Source of the DNA: Hyposmocoma kahamanoa
Taxonomy: Eukaryota; Arthropoda; Insecta; Lepidoptera; Cosmopterigidae
DNA: 64,000 bases
NCBI RefSeq assembly: GCF_003589595.1
Contig: NW_020653945.1
Coordinates: forward strand, 5,697,461 to 5,761,460
Direction: 5' to 3'
The position numbers and the translations under genes are program-made. Of the stretch, positions 45,777-56,904 are shown piece by piece; position 1 is the stretch's first letter; each line of letters starts with the position of its first letter. The notes beneath the pieces are model-generated. The model was not told the origin of the DNA. It made no database searches and worked only from the letters and a program-made list of their open reading frames with translations.

Positions 45777-46548
45777 GCTTTAAACGCAAAATTTATGAGA
45801 AAAACAGTTCAAAGCTTATGTTAAAAATGTACAATTAAGGACAGCTTATAAAAACAATGATTATGTAGATGTTAGGACAGATAAATAGTAAAAAACTCAT
45901 TCTTCTCAGTTGAATCTGAACTACGAATGAGTAGTAGTTTTAGTCGATGTGACGATTTCATGTTGTAGGGTTAATTCATAAATCTCGTAACCTGCATCAA
46001 TGTGAAATTTTGAGTAGACACAAATTCTTGTTACCTGCTTTATTTATTTATCTAAAAGGAAGACCAACAGCTTAAAACTAACTTAAATAACAATAGTAGC
46101 AACTGAGAGAAATATACATGTATATTTCGATGCATAATTTAACTAACCTATTAAATAATGAGTGGCAATAGATACCGGATACTTCAACTAATAATGCAGA
46201 TGATAATCCAACGAAAGCAAAGTCACTCACTATGAGTCAAAGAAATGCCCACTCAATGCTCTCCTAGCCGAAATCACACTCGTGTTGAAAAGATCTATTA
46301 ACGTAAACTTTTGAGTAGGCACAAAAACAGAATTATTAATGTAATTATATGACAGCCTACGATTATACGAGTCAATTTATTTTGTAAATAAAAAGGGTCT
46401 ACAAATTATATCTTAAGCTTTAATACCTGATATTGAGCTTAGTAAAAAGGGATTTCGTCCAAAAACGGAGTAGGATTTCAGTGTAATTTGATTACCTACG
46501 AAATAATGATTTGCCTTGATTTATGATATGATGACTAGTGCGTGCTAT
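45777..46548. other. No gene supported
   Basis: AT-rich with no recognised element. Confidence 0.4.
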
Positions 46549-46550
46549 GT

Positions 46551-46600
46551 ACGATGATGTACGATGATGTACGATGATGTACGATTATGTACGATGATGT
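46551..46600 (+). repeat. 10-bp tandem repeat, five units
   Basis: Five units of ACGATGATGT, one with a single change. The period is close to one helical turn. Confidence 0.85.
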
Positions 46601-46749
46601 ATATTTGATTCCACTAAGATTTATATGTTTTTTTCTTGCGAGTTTTGATGATGTGTGTGCTGCAATTCAGACACCTCTAAGGTAGTGAATTTTTTTATTT
46701 GTATCGCACGTTAAAAGTTATTGGTACCTATTTATGAATAGAATTACTC

Positions 46750-47115
46750 ACTATTATTTTATTTTATTTATTTCATAATTTTTTGTACAGGAAAATACAA
46801 ATCACATTTAGTAAAACGGAAAACACAAAAAAGGGTAGGTACTAATTATATCTTAAAGAAATTTTGTTCTGCAGACCAAAATACAGGACAAAATAAATAC
46901 AATAATGGGTTTACGTGCACAACAAAACAAAATTGAATTATGTAATAAAATAATAATAAAAAAAATACAATAGCAGAAATATTAAATCACTATAGACTAT
47001 TTGGATGAAAACGTATTTCATATTATAATATCTATAAAACGGATGGAACAGTGGATAAATATTGCTCCTTGACTCCCATTTTAAAGATAGCTAAGGATTT
47101 ACTATTATAAACAGT
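46750..47115 (-). pseudogene. Decayed LINE 3' end
   Basis: On the minus strand a stretch reads SITVYNSKSLAIFKMGVKEQ, resembling a LINE ORF2 C-terminus. An AT-rich region ending in AAATAAATAAAATAAAATAA near 46750 follows. Weak evidence. Confidence 0.4.
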
Positions 47116-48725
47116 AATGGAAAGTGCGTTCTAAATACAACAATAAATTGATCATTGACATGTTGTACGTTTTACATAACGAAGTTAATTGTCAATAGAG
47201 GAGCAACAAACAAAATTAATGAATTGATTTTGTTGTTGTCTGTGCTGAGCTGTTGCTATATTCTGCCTTCCTTATCATAACTCTCGTAATTGACATTTTT
47301 AGCAAAATAGAGTTATAAACTTATCTGGTATCAGCCAAACAAAATCTATAATTCCCTCTAATCGGTTTTTAAATATCTTATTTTTTTCAATTTCATTTAG
47401 TTAAGCAAATTCAGCTTAATTGACATTTTTTAGTTGACAATAAAACTTTAGGCCACTATCTCGAAAGTTACCGAAACACAAATGCGTTAGGTATGACATG
47501 GAGGGCAGTATTGCCTACGTACTTTCTAAGTTGAGTTAGTAAACGCTTTGAATAAAAAGTCCCTAACAATTCATACTCCATGCGATTGGTAGCTGGAGGC
47601 GATGCTTATTTAAAATTAATCACCAAGAGTAGTGCATAATTACTTGAAAGCGGCCGATTATGTAGATTTTAGGTTGGTACGCGGTACTGCCTCGGTGCTT
47701 TCTATAGAACCAGTAGGGAGGCCGTATCGAAGCTCTCTCCCTATGTGACAGGATCGAACTTTGCATTTATAGAACTTACCTAGGTCATGCTATCAGAGCA
47801 AGACATTCGAATTCATTGAATTTAGAACGTATTTGAATTTCTATTCGATTATTAAATTGAATATTTGTTTATTTAAGATATTGCATATGGAAAAAACTAC
47901 AAATTAAAATAATTAATAATTTAGACTTATAAACTAAATGCCCTTACACTTAAGAAACATCATAGCATGCAATGGCAACGATATAAATTTAAAAAAATAT
48001 TTGAAAATTATAATTAAACAAAGGGAAATTATTTGAATTTATGCATATACATATATAACTATTAAGTCTACATTATCTGTTTTATTAAGTAAAGAAAAAT
48101 GATAAAGTATTTGCAAAAGCAGGATTAGTGAAGTTTGTTTGGTTTCTTTAATTTTACACATCGTTTATTGTTCTTCAATTTAAACACAATTGAATTCAAA
48201 TTACATATTATTTTTCTACAAGTAACAAACGTAACAATTTAGTAGAAGTAGGATTGATGGCAAGACAAGACAAACGACCTTAATGGAACAATTTGGTACA
48301 CAATTTCTCCACGAACGAACGAAGGGCTATTATGTAGATTGAATGGAAAGAATCAGTTACACGGACGATGAATTGCCCTCTAATGCCATAGACTTTGTAA
48401 ATTTTACAATAGCTGATGTATCAAAATATTTCGGTTATATTAGACGTAATGAAAATGTCTGTAATTTTATGGTAATAAATTAGGGAGTAGGATTTTGAAG
48501 TGCCAGCTTTAGACTGCAATAGATATTTGGAAAGATATTAGCTATCTCACATGCAATCGATTACAATGCGGATATTGCACGCACAATTTGTACAGGCGTG
48601 GGGTGCTGGTGCCACGAAATGAATGATGCGTTCATGCATATGTTATCAAGTTACAAATGTCACTTCACTTATAAAGTAAATAAGTTACTAGCTCCCAGAG
48701 GTCTAAGGTAAAAAAAGTTTTCTTT
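47116..48725. other. No gene supported
   Basis: AT-rich. No frame above 60 codons and no recognised repeat. Confidence 0.45.
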
Positions 48726-48729
48726 TTGA

Positions 48730-48820
48730 CCGACTTAAGAAAAGAAAGTCCTCATTCGACTGTATTTTTTGTGTGTATGTTACGCGATTATTCTGTCATA
48801 TTTGTGGTCCGTTTTTTTAA
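48730..48820 (+). mobile_element. Family D 5' fragment
   Basis: ACCGACTTAAGAAAAGAAAG, TGTATGTTACGCGATTATTC. Only the first about 90 bp remain. Confidence 0.6.
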
Positions 48821-50390
48821 ATAACAATAAACTTAAGAATGTTTAAATCTCCATCTATTATGCCAGTTATTAAACAAAAATTACTTAATTAAAATACGTC
48901 AAGGCTAAGTTGTATGCAAACGTATTAGCTTTTTGTATGGCTTCAAAATCCTCATAAGGTAAAGTTGATTTTTCATATCATTTGTTCACTGAGCACACCA
49001 TTGTAACATGTATCTAGTTTTAAGGACAACCGGTCATACACGACTTGCTATTGTTATCTTGATGCATTCGAAACTTGAAATTACATACTTTACATGATTA
49101 CGTTGCATTGATGACGTAATCCCAAGATGAAGAGAATATGAAACTCATGAAACTACATGAGGCTACAATAACTACTGTTGTTGAAAGCCATAAAACATAT
49201 TTAACTCCGCTTGCTAATTTTCAGCCGAATCGAGGCAAGTTATTCACGGCTGCTATTTTGCATCCACCCACCATTTTGATTTTCATTGACACTGACAGTT
49301 GACCCTTGTGACTTCTATGATATTTTCTCGAGTAACTTTTCATACAGATTGTAACAACAGTGTCATGTATGTCAGATAAGACAGTGTTGATGAAAACTGA
49401 ATATCTTTTACCGGATTTGTTTTTTGCGTTAAAATTTTATTTTCCTACACCTATCATTTTCCATCAAAATCAGTCGTCTCTGGTACACAAAATATAATTG
49501 AGAATTTTTCGATTTAAAATTTTACTGCTTATTGTCACGGCGAATTTGAAATCTCAAAATATGACTACGCATTATTGTTACAGCCTGTATACTACTTAAG
49601 TTTCTTTTAATTTTATGAAAAGGGTTCAAGTCCACATAGATAATTACTTGTGATGTGTTACATGTAACGTAATGTTCATTAAATCAGGAGCACAGCTTAT
49701 AATTTTGTTGTTTTTACGAGGCGTTACACAGCGTGTTGCTTGTAATCTCCTTTTATACATTGCATGTCAGAAATGGCTAAAAGTGTGAAAACCCAATCTG
49801 TGAACGTTACCATCAAGTGCTGTACTTATCATTTAAAACAATAAATGGATATATCATGATTTACCGCGAATTTGTGCAAAGTTTATCAGAAAAGTAGTAA
49901 ATTTCTGTTTAAAGCTTATTTCATTGCTTTGTGTATATAAAATTAAGTACCATAATACCGTTTTATGGTTAACCCTTTAAGCTTGGCAAGGAGCCGTAAA
50001 GCACCTTATTTTATTACAAAGGTAGTGTGACATTAAGAACTTCAGCTGAGGACTTCCCAAGTTAAGAACTTTGGCTCCTTCTCTCCTTTTAAGGTTAAGT
50101 CAGTCACACACAATATAAATTAATTTATAAACTTGCGTATTTATAACAAGTTCATATTTAGATGTGTAATTCAGTGCAAGATGTTCCACATTTCCTTCCC
50201 TCTATTTCAAATTAAAGGCACATTGTTCGTGTTACATTTATACAACATTTACAATAATACGATAATAATATATATATATGACACGATGAATTTACGAAAG
50301 ACAGTCTACTATTTTATAAATAAAGAGATGAATAATAAAATGTGAACAAAGAGGTCAGCGTAATTTTTTTACCCAATCATTTTACATACT
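48821..50390. other. No gene supported
   Basis: AT-rich, with no supported frame. A short TA run lies at about 50268-50278. Confidence 0.45.
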
Positions 50391-50394
50391 TTTA

Positions 50395-50601
50395 ATCATC
50401 ATCATTAACCCATTTATACGTCCCACTGCCGGGCACGAGTCTCTTCTCTGGCAAGGGTTTAGGCCATAGTCCGCCACCCTTATCCAATGCGGATCAGGGA
50501 CTTTATACGTTTTCAGAGGGTTGTGAACCTTCGTGGTTGCAGGTTTCATCACGACGTTGTTCTTTTTTTTTAAAAGCTCATGGGAAATAGTAAATTAAAA
50601 A
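50395..50601 (-). repeat. SINE family F, interrupted by MITE G
   Basis: On the plus strand, GTCCCACTGCCGGGCACGAG, GGTTTAGGCCATAGTCCGCC, GGTTGTGAACCTTCG, TTGCAGGTTTCATCACGACG. The 3' tail is the ATC run near 50395. The copy is cut at 50601 by the MITE and the head side is not recognisable beyond. Confidence 0.7.
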
Positions 50602-50837
50602 CATTGACTTACAAATAAATGGACGACGGGTCTAATACAAAAACCACGAAAAAAATGTCCCAAGTCAACCTATTCGAAATTTAAATTGTAATGTCATCGC
50701 AGTATCGCGCTGTCAGTAGAACAAATGAAGACTAAAGCGGAGTGTCGCGCTCTGTATACGATTTTAGCGCCTTACAAGTGCGGACACTTTTTAGCGCGGA
50801 CCCGACGTCCATATAATTGTAAGTCAATGATTAAAAA
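50594..50837 (-). mobile_element. MITE G copy 2 (8-bp TSD)
   Basis: The element spans 50602-50829 (228 bp). It begins CATTGACTTACAAATAAATG and ends with the inverse ATATAATTGTAAGTCAATG. ATTAAAAA flanks both sides (50594-50601 and 50830-50837). It lies opposite to copy 1 and differs at roughly seven positions. Confidence 0.9.
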
Positions 50838-52300
50838 CAATACATATTTTTAATAGAAAGTTGTTATTATACATCCTTGCTCCGTTTAAGTTGATCGTGA
50901 AGACCTATAGAAATCTAACAAACTAGGGGTCATTGAAGTCGGAACGGCACATATTTGTGGAAATCGAGGCCACAGTTAACCAATTTGGTCAATGTCAATA
51001 TTAACTTACGAACAATGTTGTAGTTGCGAATATAATTGTACGCTTGGTTACGTTCGTATCATTTAACTGTCGTTTTGTTGATTTTAATTATGGTTCGTAA
51101 GTAACATTTGAAAATATCACGTTTCAAATGTTACTTACGAACCATAATTAAAACTTGAAAATAAATACATTAAAAAAATCATTGTAGTTACATTTTCCAT
51201 ATTTAGCCACAACAATTTCGTATGGATGGACGTGTGCTAGTGTGTGTTACAAAGTAGGTAAACGAAAACATGTGACGATCACGGAAAAAATAAAAAACTA
51301 AGCAGTGACATTAATTATTATTCAGCCGCGGCAATGTGACATCACAAGTACCTACTCGTATTACTGTGTCATGGGAGGCAAATATAATTTGCAAACGTGT
51401 CAGGTAAGGCATTGTAAGTTTGTGTCACAGTTTTAACGTAATGTGTAGGAATAACGCACCGTGATCTTGTTATTAAAGCTATAATACAAAAGTAAGTACT
51501 AAAGTCGTAGATATTTTTAGACAATGCTCTTATTAAATAACTTGGAAAAAAGGTAGGAAACGGTGAGGGACAGCATAGTTTGCTTAAAATATTTACACAT
51601 GGTATTTTTTGTCATTCGAACTCGGGAAGCCAAATCCATCTTTCGTTCTTAAATGAAATACGCCTTAAAATTTTGAAATGGCTTCCAAACGTGAGAACAT
51701 TTGTAAAACCTTGAATATTTATAGTCTTTTGTTAAATGACACTTGCTTAGCTATGCAAATATTTTACGTGTTTATTCAAGTTTTATGCGATAATTAACAA
51801 AACAATTGTTAATAATTTTAAGCATTCGGTGGATAACGTTTGCACCATTTTTTTATTTTGGCTGTCAGTAGCTAAACTTGTATGCATATTGCTAGAATTA
51901 TGTGCGACTGTCTTCTACATATTGTTTGTCTGCATCTACTTTAGCAAGCCATCTCGGCATCTCGCATTCTGCTAACCTTGGTTGTTTCTTTGCAACCATG
52001 ATGTTATGCAACAGAAAATTATTTGCCCACGATTTCATTAGGAAGGTTGGACTGCTATTTTGCAACATTTCGCTCCGAGTCATGTAACTTTTTGTTATCT
52101 AATCTAAAAGCCATTAGTGTCTTGGCTAGACCTTACAAATTACGGGGCAATATACGATCATTACGAATTCGGGACATTCGATAGCGTGAGCCAGTATCGT
52201 AAGGTTCAAAATAGACAAAAAAAAATAGAAACCTATTCTGGAATTTCGATTTTCGATAGCATAACGATGAACTGTGTGATAAGAATTGCGGCCGCCCACT
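50838..52300. other. No supported gene; one hairpin
   Basis: Apart from the stem-loop at 51082-51153, nothing is recognised. Opposite-strand frames of 61 codons at about 51900-52087 overlap each other, and neither has a known domain. Confidence 0.4.
51082..51153. repeat. Perfect 32-bp stem, 8-nt loop
   Basis: The left arm 51082-51113 (TTTTAATTATGGTTCGTAAG start) is exactly inverted at 51122-51153. The loop is ATATCACG. 72 nt in total. Confidence 0.9.
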
Positions 52301-52304
52301 GTTG

Positions 52305-52373
52305 TTACAGATATGGTGCGGCTGGCATAATAGCCGGTGACGGCGGGCAGATGTGCGCACTTTCACCTCCGTC
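52305..52373 (-). CDS. Candidate terminal exon of the gene upstream
   Basis: An acceptor CATTTGCGCGCAG precedes an open 22-codon stretch (starting Asp-Gly-Gly-Glu) that ends in TAA at 52305-52307. It starts in phase 0, which matches the phase-0 donor at 52769-52770, leaving a 397-bp intron. It sits in a local GC-rich island. The predicted tail is Pro/Ala-rich like the main exon. Alternatively a donor-like GTAACA near the stop could make it an internal exon, or it may not be used at all. Confidence 0.3.
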   Translation of the reverse strand, partial: DGGESAHICPPSPAIMPAAPYL

Positions 52374-52770
52374 CTGCGCGCAAATGGATGGCGTGTGAAT
52401 GCGGTCGTGGCGCAATGTCCCTCCCGGGAATAGTAAGGGGACGTTCATAATTTATTGCCTAGTTAACTGGCGCATTATTTATTGAGACGAATGTGCTTTC
52501 AATACTACTTAGAATGACCAGACTCGCGTAGCTTGTTTAGTGATTTCAAAGACATATGTAACGGAGTCACGTCAACAGAGTTTACTTTTCCCCAGATCGC
52601 ATTTTTGAGTAGCGAATTGAGATTCAGACGTGTGAATTGGGGGTTAGTTTAAGGTAGAGTTGTGTTTGCCGCAAAGGTCGTCGCCCGGCATCGATCGGGC
52701 TGTTTGTAAACATTGCGCGTCCGCTGTGTGGAAGAGAGTTGGTGGCCGGCAAAGAGAAAATATGACTCAC

Positions 52771-54560
52771 CTGAACAGTCTGTGCGCTTTCTTTGTCGAG
52801 CAGGAACTCCATGGACTTGTGGGGCCGCGGGGTGCTCTGGTCGGGCGGTGCGAGCGCGAGCAGGCTCCGCGCGTGCAGCACCGTGCGCTGCGTGTCCACG
52901 TCGGTCTCGAGCACGCCGGGCGCCGGAGCGGGCGGCGGGCGCGGCCGCGGCGGCTTGTGCGCCACGCCGCCCGCCACGGGGGATGCCGCCGCCCGCGACA
53001 CACCCTCCTCTTTCAGCGGGATGCGCACATACTGCGGCGTCGCGGCCGCCGCGCGCGCTCCCTGCCCCGCGTCTGCCGTCGTCGTACTCGCCGGCTGGCT
53101 CAGCGGCACCCGCGCTGGCGCGCCTGCGCCCCGGGACTTTTTCTCTTTCCGCCCCGAGAATCGGAAATTCGCGAACCGCGAGAGGAAGCCGGCTATGCGA
53201 CTGCGCGGCGCACGCGCGCCCGCATCCGTCATGGCGGTAGCGCGCTCTGCGGCCGGCGCGCGCGAGACCTCGCCTCCCCCCTCCACGACCACCACCTCCG
53301 CGTCGCTCGCGTCGTCGCTGCCCGTCGTCGTGCTCTCGCTTGTTGTGGTGCTCGCGCTAGTCTCGCGCCAACTAACCTCCGCCACCACAGGTGAGAATGT
53401 CACACCCTTCGACCCCGCTGACACTGAACGCGCGGGCGGTGCACCAGGCGGTGGTGCCACTAGTTGCAGCGATGCTCGAAGCTCTTCTGGTGTTTCACGA
53501 TTAGGTGTAGCTCTAGCTCGTAATTCCGGTGTGGATCTCACACGAGCGTCTCCGGAGCGCAACGGCGTCGACGTAAATACCGGTTCCCTTATAGGATCCG
53601 GCGAGGGAGTCCGGGGGGGTGACGGGGATGGCGAGGAAGGTTCTAGACGTCGTCGTAGCTCGTCGAGCACGTCGTCCCAGACGCCCCATGAGTCTTGCAG
53701 CCGCCGCGCCGTCAGCACAGACAGTTCTCGGTCGTAGGCGCCGGTGTCCGCGAGCGCTTGTCGCGCCGTCTCGTCGAGGCGATGCGCCGTTGCTTCCATC
53801 TCGCGGGCAAATGCTCGCTCAGATTCTGTAGTGGAATCACTGCCGACGCTGGATTCTCGCGCCGGTGACGGCGACGGTGGAGACGGGGGCAGCCGAGGAA
53901 TGTCGGTAGGAGGCGGCGGTGGCGGATGCGCTGGGTGTGCATGATGGGTGCGCGGAGGTGGCGGTGGTGGCGGCAGGCGTGGACGCCGCGGGGCACCACC
54001 GCGATAGTCGAGCGCGGTGAGATCCGCCACACTGACCGTTAAGCAATCTGCTACTTCGAAAGTTTGTCGGAAGCGCGCGTTGTGCACGGCGTGGCGTTGG
54101 GGTTCCGTGCAGACGTCGAGCTCGGCGGGTAGCGAGAGCGCGCGCGCGGCGCGGGGCGGGCGCCGTTCCGCGGGTTCCGAACTGGGGTCGGGCGCGACGA
54201 GGCAGGGCGTGCTGGCGGCGGGCGCGGCGGAGCGGCGCGCTATTTCGGTCGGACGCGAGGGCGGAGGCGGGCGGCGTGCGCGCTCACTGTACCCGCTGTC
54301 CTCGCTGAGGTTCTCCGCGGAGAGATGCGCGCGTGCGGCTGGTCGAACTGGCGGCGGCGATGCTGGAGGCGACTCCAGGGAATCCGGCGAGAGGCTGGGC
54401 GAAGCAGGTGCGGCACACGATCTCTCCAGCGACTCAAACTGCGCAAGGCTCGAGGACCGTGAGAGCGAGCCTGAGCTGGCGGGTGAGGGCCCGCGTTCGC
54501 GCCGCCGCCGCTTGGCCGGGCAAGCCCACTCGCGTTCTGACTCGCTATCGCACTCCGATC
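52771..54560 (-). CDS. Large GC-rich coding exon, Ser/Pro-rich protein
   Basis: A 1790-nt exon: acceptor TTTTGTCACCAG before 54560, donor CAG|GTGAGT after 52771 (near-consensus). It supplies two bases of a split codon and then 596 codons without a stop. Visible features, counted from the exon start: an acidic patch, a basic KRRRRERG run near residue 16-23, a Ser-rich SLSRSSSLAQFESLE at about 31-45, SLSPDSL and LSEDSGYSE motifs at about 55-92, a Pro/His tract at about 195-220, a charged helical segment at about 250-305 (HRLDETARQ to ELRRRLE), GVTFSPVVAEVSW near 385, a basic GFLSRFANFRFSGRK near 457, and KSMEFLLDKE near the end. The long disordered regions and short helix suggest a scaffold or cytoskeletal linker protein. 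A klarsicht-like identity is a guess from motif memory. The GC content is far above its surroundings. Confidence 0.8.
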
Positions 54561-55094
54561 CTGGTGACAAAACAATTTTTGCAGGTCGAGTGCAATAGTA
54601 CCAGTAACTTTTCTAAACGCACGCACGCCGACCCCGAGTCGGAGACGCGGGTAATGACAATGGCACAGAATTGTGTTTATAAAGTAAATCTTGGCTGCTG
54701 TCCAACATCATGAGTAAATTACCTACTTTGATAGGCTGCCAAAAACCGTGGAAACATGAATGATGCACATTAATGAAGAATATGAAATGTCACAATTTTT
54801 TTTTATAATTAAAACATATTTAGAATAAATTCAATTTAATCGGGTTAATATTTTACTTTTTATTTTACAACGTCCTCTATCGTAAAAGCCACGAACTGCA
54901 CTACCAGAAGACAAAACGTTTAACTACGTAGTTTTACTACTCGCCGTTAGATGGCGCTCTCTGCACGTTTAATTTTTCACCTAAACGTAATTAAAATTTA
55001 AATAACAGTATATAATATAACGATATATAAATATCGCAAGTGTAGAAATGCAACCTACCTTTTATTAAAATATAAACTGAACATGAATCGTTAC
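54561..55094 (-). other. Intron (534 bp)
   Basis: It is bounded by donor G|GTAACG and acceptor CACCAG. AT-rich, with no recognised repeat. Confidence 0.6.
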
Positions 55095-55238
55095 CAGCTG
55101 TGCCCCGCACGTGTATGACGGAGTCGGCGTCAGAGTCAGAGAGCCAGGTGGCGGCAGAAGAACGCTCGGAGCGCAAATCATCGCTGGTCTCTTCGACTAT
55201 CGTCTCGAGGTATAAGGCATGGGTACTGCCATTGTCAC
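55095..55238 (-). CDS. Upstream coding exon (144 nt)
   Basis: The acceptor AATTGTTCACAG precedes 55238. The donor is after 55095 (G|GTAACG). The exon has phase 1 at both ends and its 144 nt are a multiple of three, so skipping would keep the frame. It encodes an acidic Ser-rich segment (ALYLETIVEETSDDLRSE, then WLSDSDADSVIHV). The phase joins exactly to the large exon: GCT G plus GA TCG gives Ala-Gly-Ser-Glu. A second donor, AAAG|GTAGGT at 55059, also keeps phase and would add 12 residues. Confidence 0.7.
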
Positions 55239-56825
55239 CTGTGAACAATTAACAATCATTGTTACAATATGCAACACCTTATTATAATTTATTTATAAGA
55301 TACTACTAACAAACGCTAGATGGTGCTAAGTGTATTAAAAAATGTACATTTTTTTATATTATCAAACAATGAATGAGGAACGAATATTGCTAAAACGTAT
55401 CTTTATAGGAAGCTTCTTTTCCAATGATTTCATATGCATTATTAATTAATATTCAATAATTTACTAGACAATGATCAATTGGCCCAGTTTATGTAGGAGA
55501 CGGTAGGTGTAATGAACAGATTTACGGTAACGATGAATCATGCATAAAATCACAACAAACAATAAGCTGTTGCCCACGTAACGATAACTCAATACTCATT
55601 AACATAACATAATAATAGTAGTAATAGTACAGTAACAATGATAGGGAGGTATTTTCTCCGGTTTGCATTACGCCGGTTAATAGGGTTCAATAAACGCTTA
55701 CTAAATTGAAATTTTATTATATTATATTAGTTTTGTTTGAAGATTTCATTTTAAGTTTCAGTTTCAATGTCAAATTTTAATACCCCTAAAGTAATTTAGG
55801 GGATATGAAATAAGCAAGATGTTGTTTAAGTAAGGTGATAATGTAAATTGTTTCCATCCGAACCGATCAAGCACAATGAGATTGCAACAACAATTTTAAT
55901 TCTTACAGTCACAATTTTAAGTAATGAATTTGATGATGTTGTGAATATTGTGATTGAAATCCGTATTATACATGTAATATTATGGAGCATTCTCTAAATT
56001 AAAAAGAAAAGGTTGTGTCCTTTTAGTTATGGTAATAAAGTGCAAATGCTTTAAAATAAGTACGTATAGGTTGATTGAATTTTAAATTCGCCCAAAACGC
56101 GAAATTGACAGCCGCATTGTGTATGAATTTTATGGTATTCTTCGGCATTATGTTTTTGGTCTACTACTAACAACTTAAGTACTGATAACGCACATTTCTC
56201 AAGTTATAGTCGTACAAGAGCTCAGCGTATTGCCTATAAAGAACCACCTGATGCTTGGTGGTACTAAATAACACACTAAACACTTGTTGCTTTCTCGAAG
56301 TGCGTTTTTCTTTGAAAGTTAATTAGGAGAGTCTATTAACGTAAATAGGTGAAGTACTTAATAATATAAGTAATAATCTTAGTACAGAGTACTAAAAAAA
56401 TCGACATCAAAAGTTCCTGGAATTATATCTATTTGCCAAGTTTTATTGAAATCGGTTACGGAAAGAGCGCGAAAACGGATTCATCATCTATTTTACCACT
56501 CTTAGAGGTGGAATATTTTCTTCAAATTAAAATGGGACCACTATTGAGGTACCCTCTTTTGAACAAAAAAGAATCATCTAAATCGGTTCATACATTTTAT
56601 TACGTAAAAAGTTATCGCGTAACATACATACAAAAAAAAACATACAGCCGAATTGAATTCTCTTCCTTTTTTTTAAGTCGGTTAAAAAGTAATGTAGAAT
56701 TATTAAATATTTGAAAATTTGAAGCCTTGAGCACGTTTTTGATGTTATTTTAAGTGGACAGATATAACACAAGATAAAAGTAAAAAAAAAACAAGTCGCC
56801 AAAATTGAAAACAGAGTTTAATTAC
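55239..56825 (-). other. Intron (1587 bp) holding a family D element
   Basis: AT-rich. The only recognised element is the family D copy at 56383-56692. Confidence 0.5.
56383..56692 (-). mobile_element. Family D element in an intron
   Basis: Inverted copy with both ends recognisable: AGAGTACTAAAAAAATCGAC and CTTTTTTTTAAGTCGGTT, with GGAATATTTTCTTCAAATTA and GCGTAACATACATACAAAAA between. Confidence 0.8.
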
Positions 56826-56904
56826 CGTACCAGATGACCGTACAGATTGGCGAGTTCAACGGTCGACAGGTGGCGCCGGAGCGCAGCCAACCGTGCGTGC
56901 ACGC
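56826..56904 (-). CDS. Upstream coding exon (79 nt)
   Basis: A small GC-rich exon. The acceptor GACGATAG before 56904 has a weak pyrimidine tract but a branch-like CCTAATC about 25 nt upstream. The donor is G|GTAATT after 56826. It gives 26 codons plus one base and joins in phase to the next exon: TAC G plus GT GAC gives Tyr-Gly-Asp. The peptide starts Ala-Cys-Thr-His-Gly-Trp and ends CTVIWYG, with three cysteines. Another frame is also open but does not match the donor phase. Further 5' exons were not found. Confidence 0.5.

Noticed and set aside
52660..54713. Several long plus-strand and alternative minus-strand frames (up to 314 codons)
   Set aside because: They overlap the GC-rich exon on the opposite strand or in other frames. 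High GC removes stop codons. They lack splice consistency and have Arg/Ala-rich shadow compositions.
56826..56904. Alternative frame of the small exon (VHARLAALRRHLSTVELANL)
   Set aside because: It looks helical, but its phase at the donor does not match the next exon, whereas the chosen frame does.
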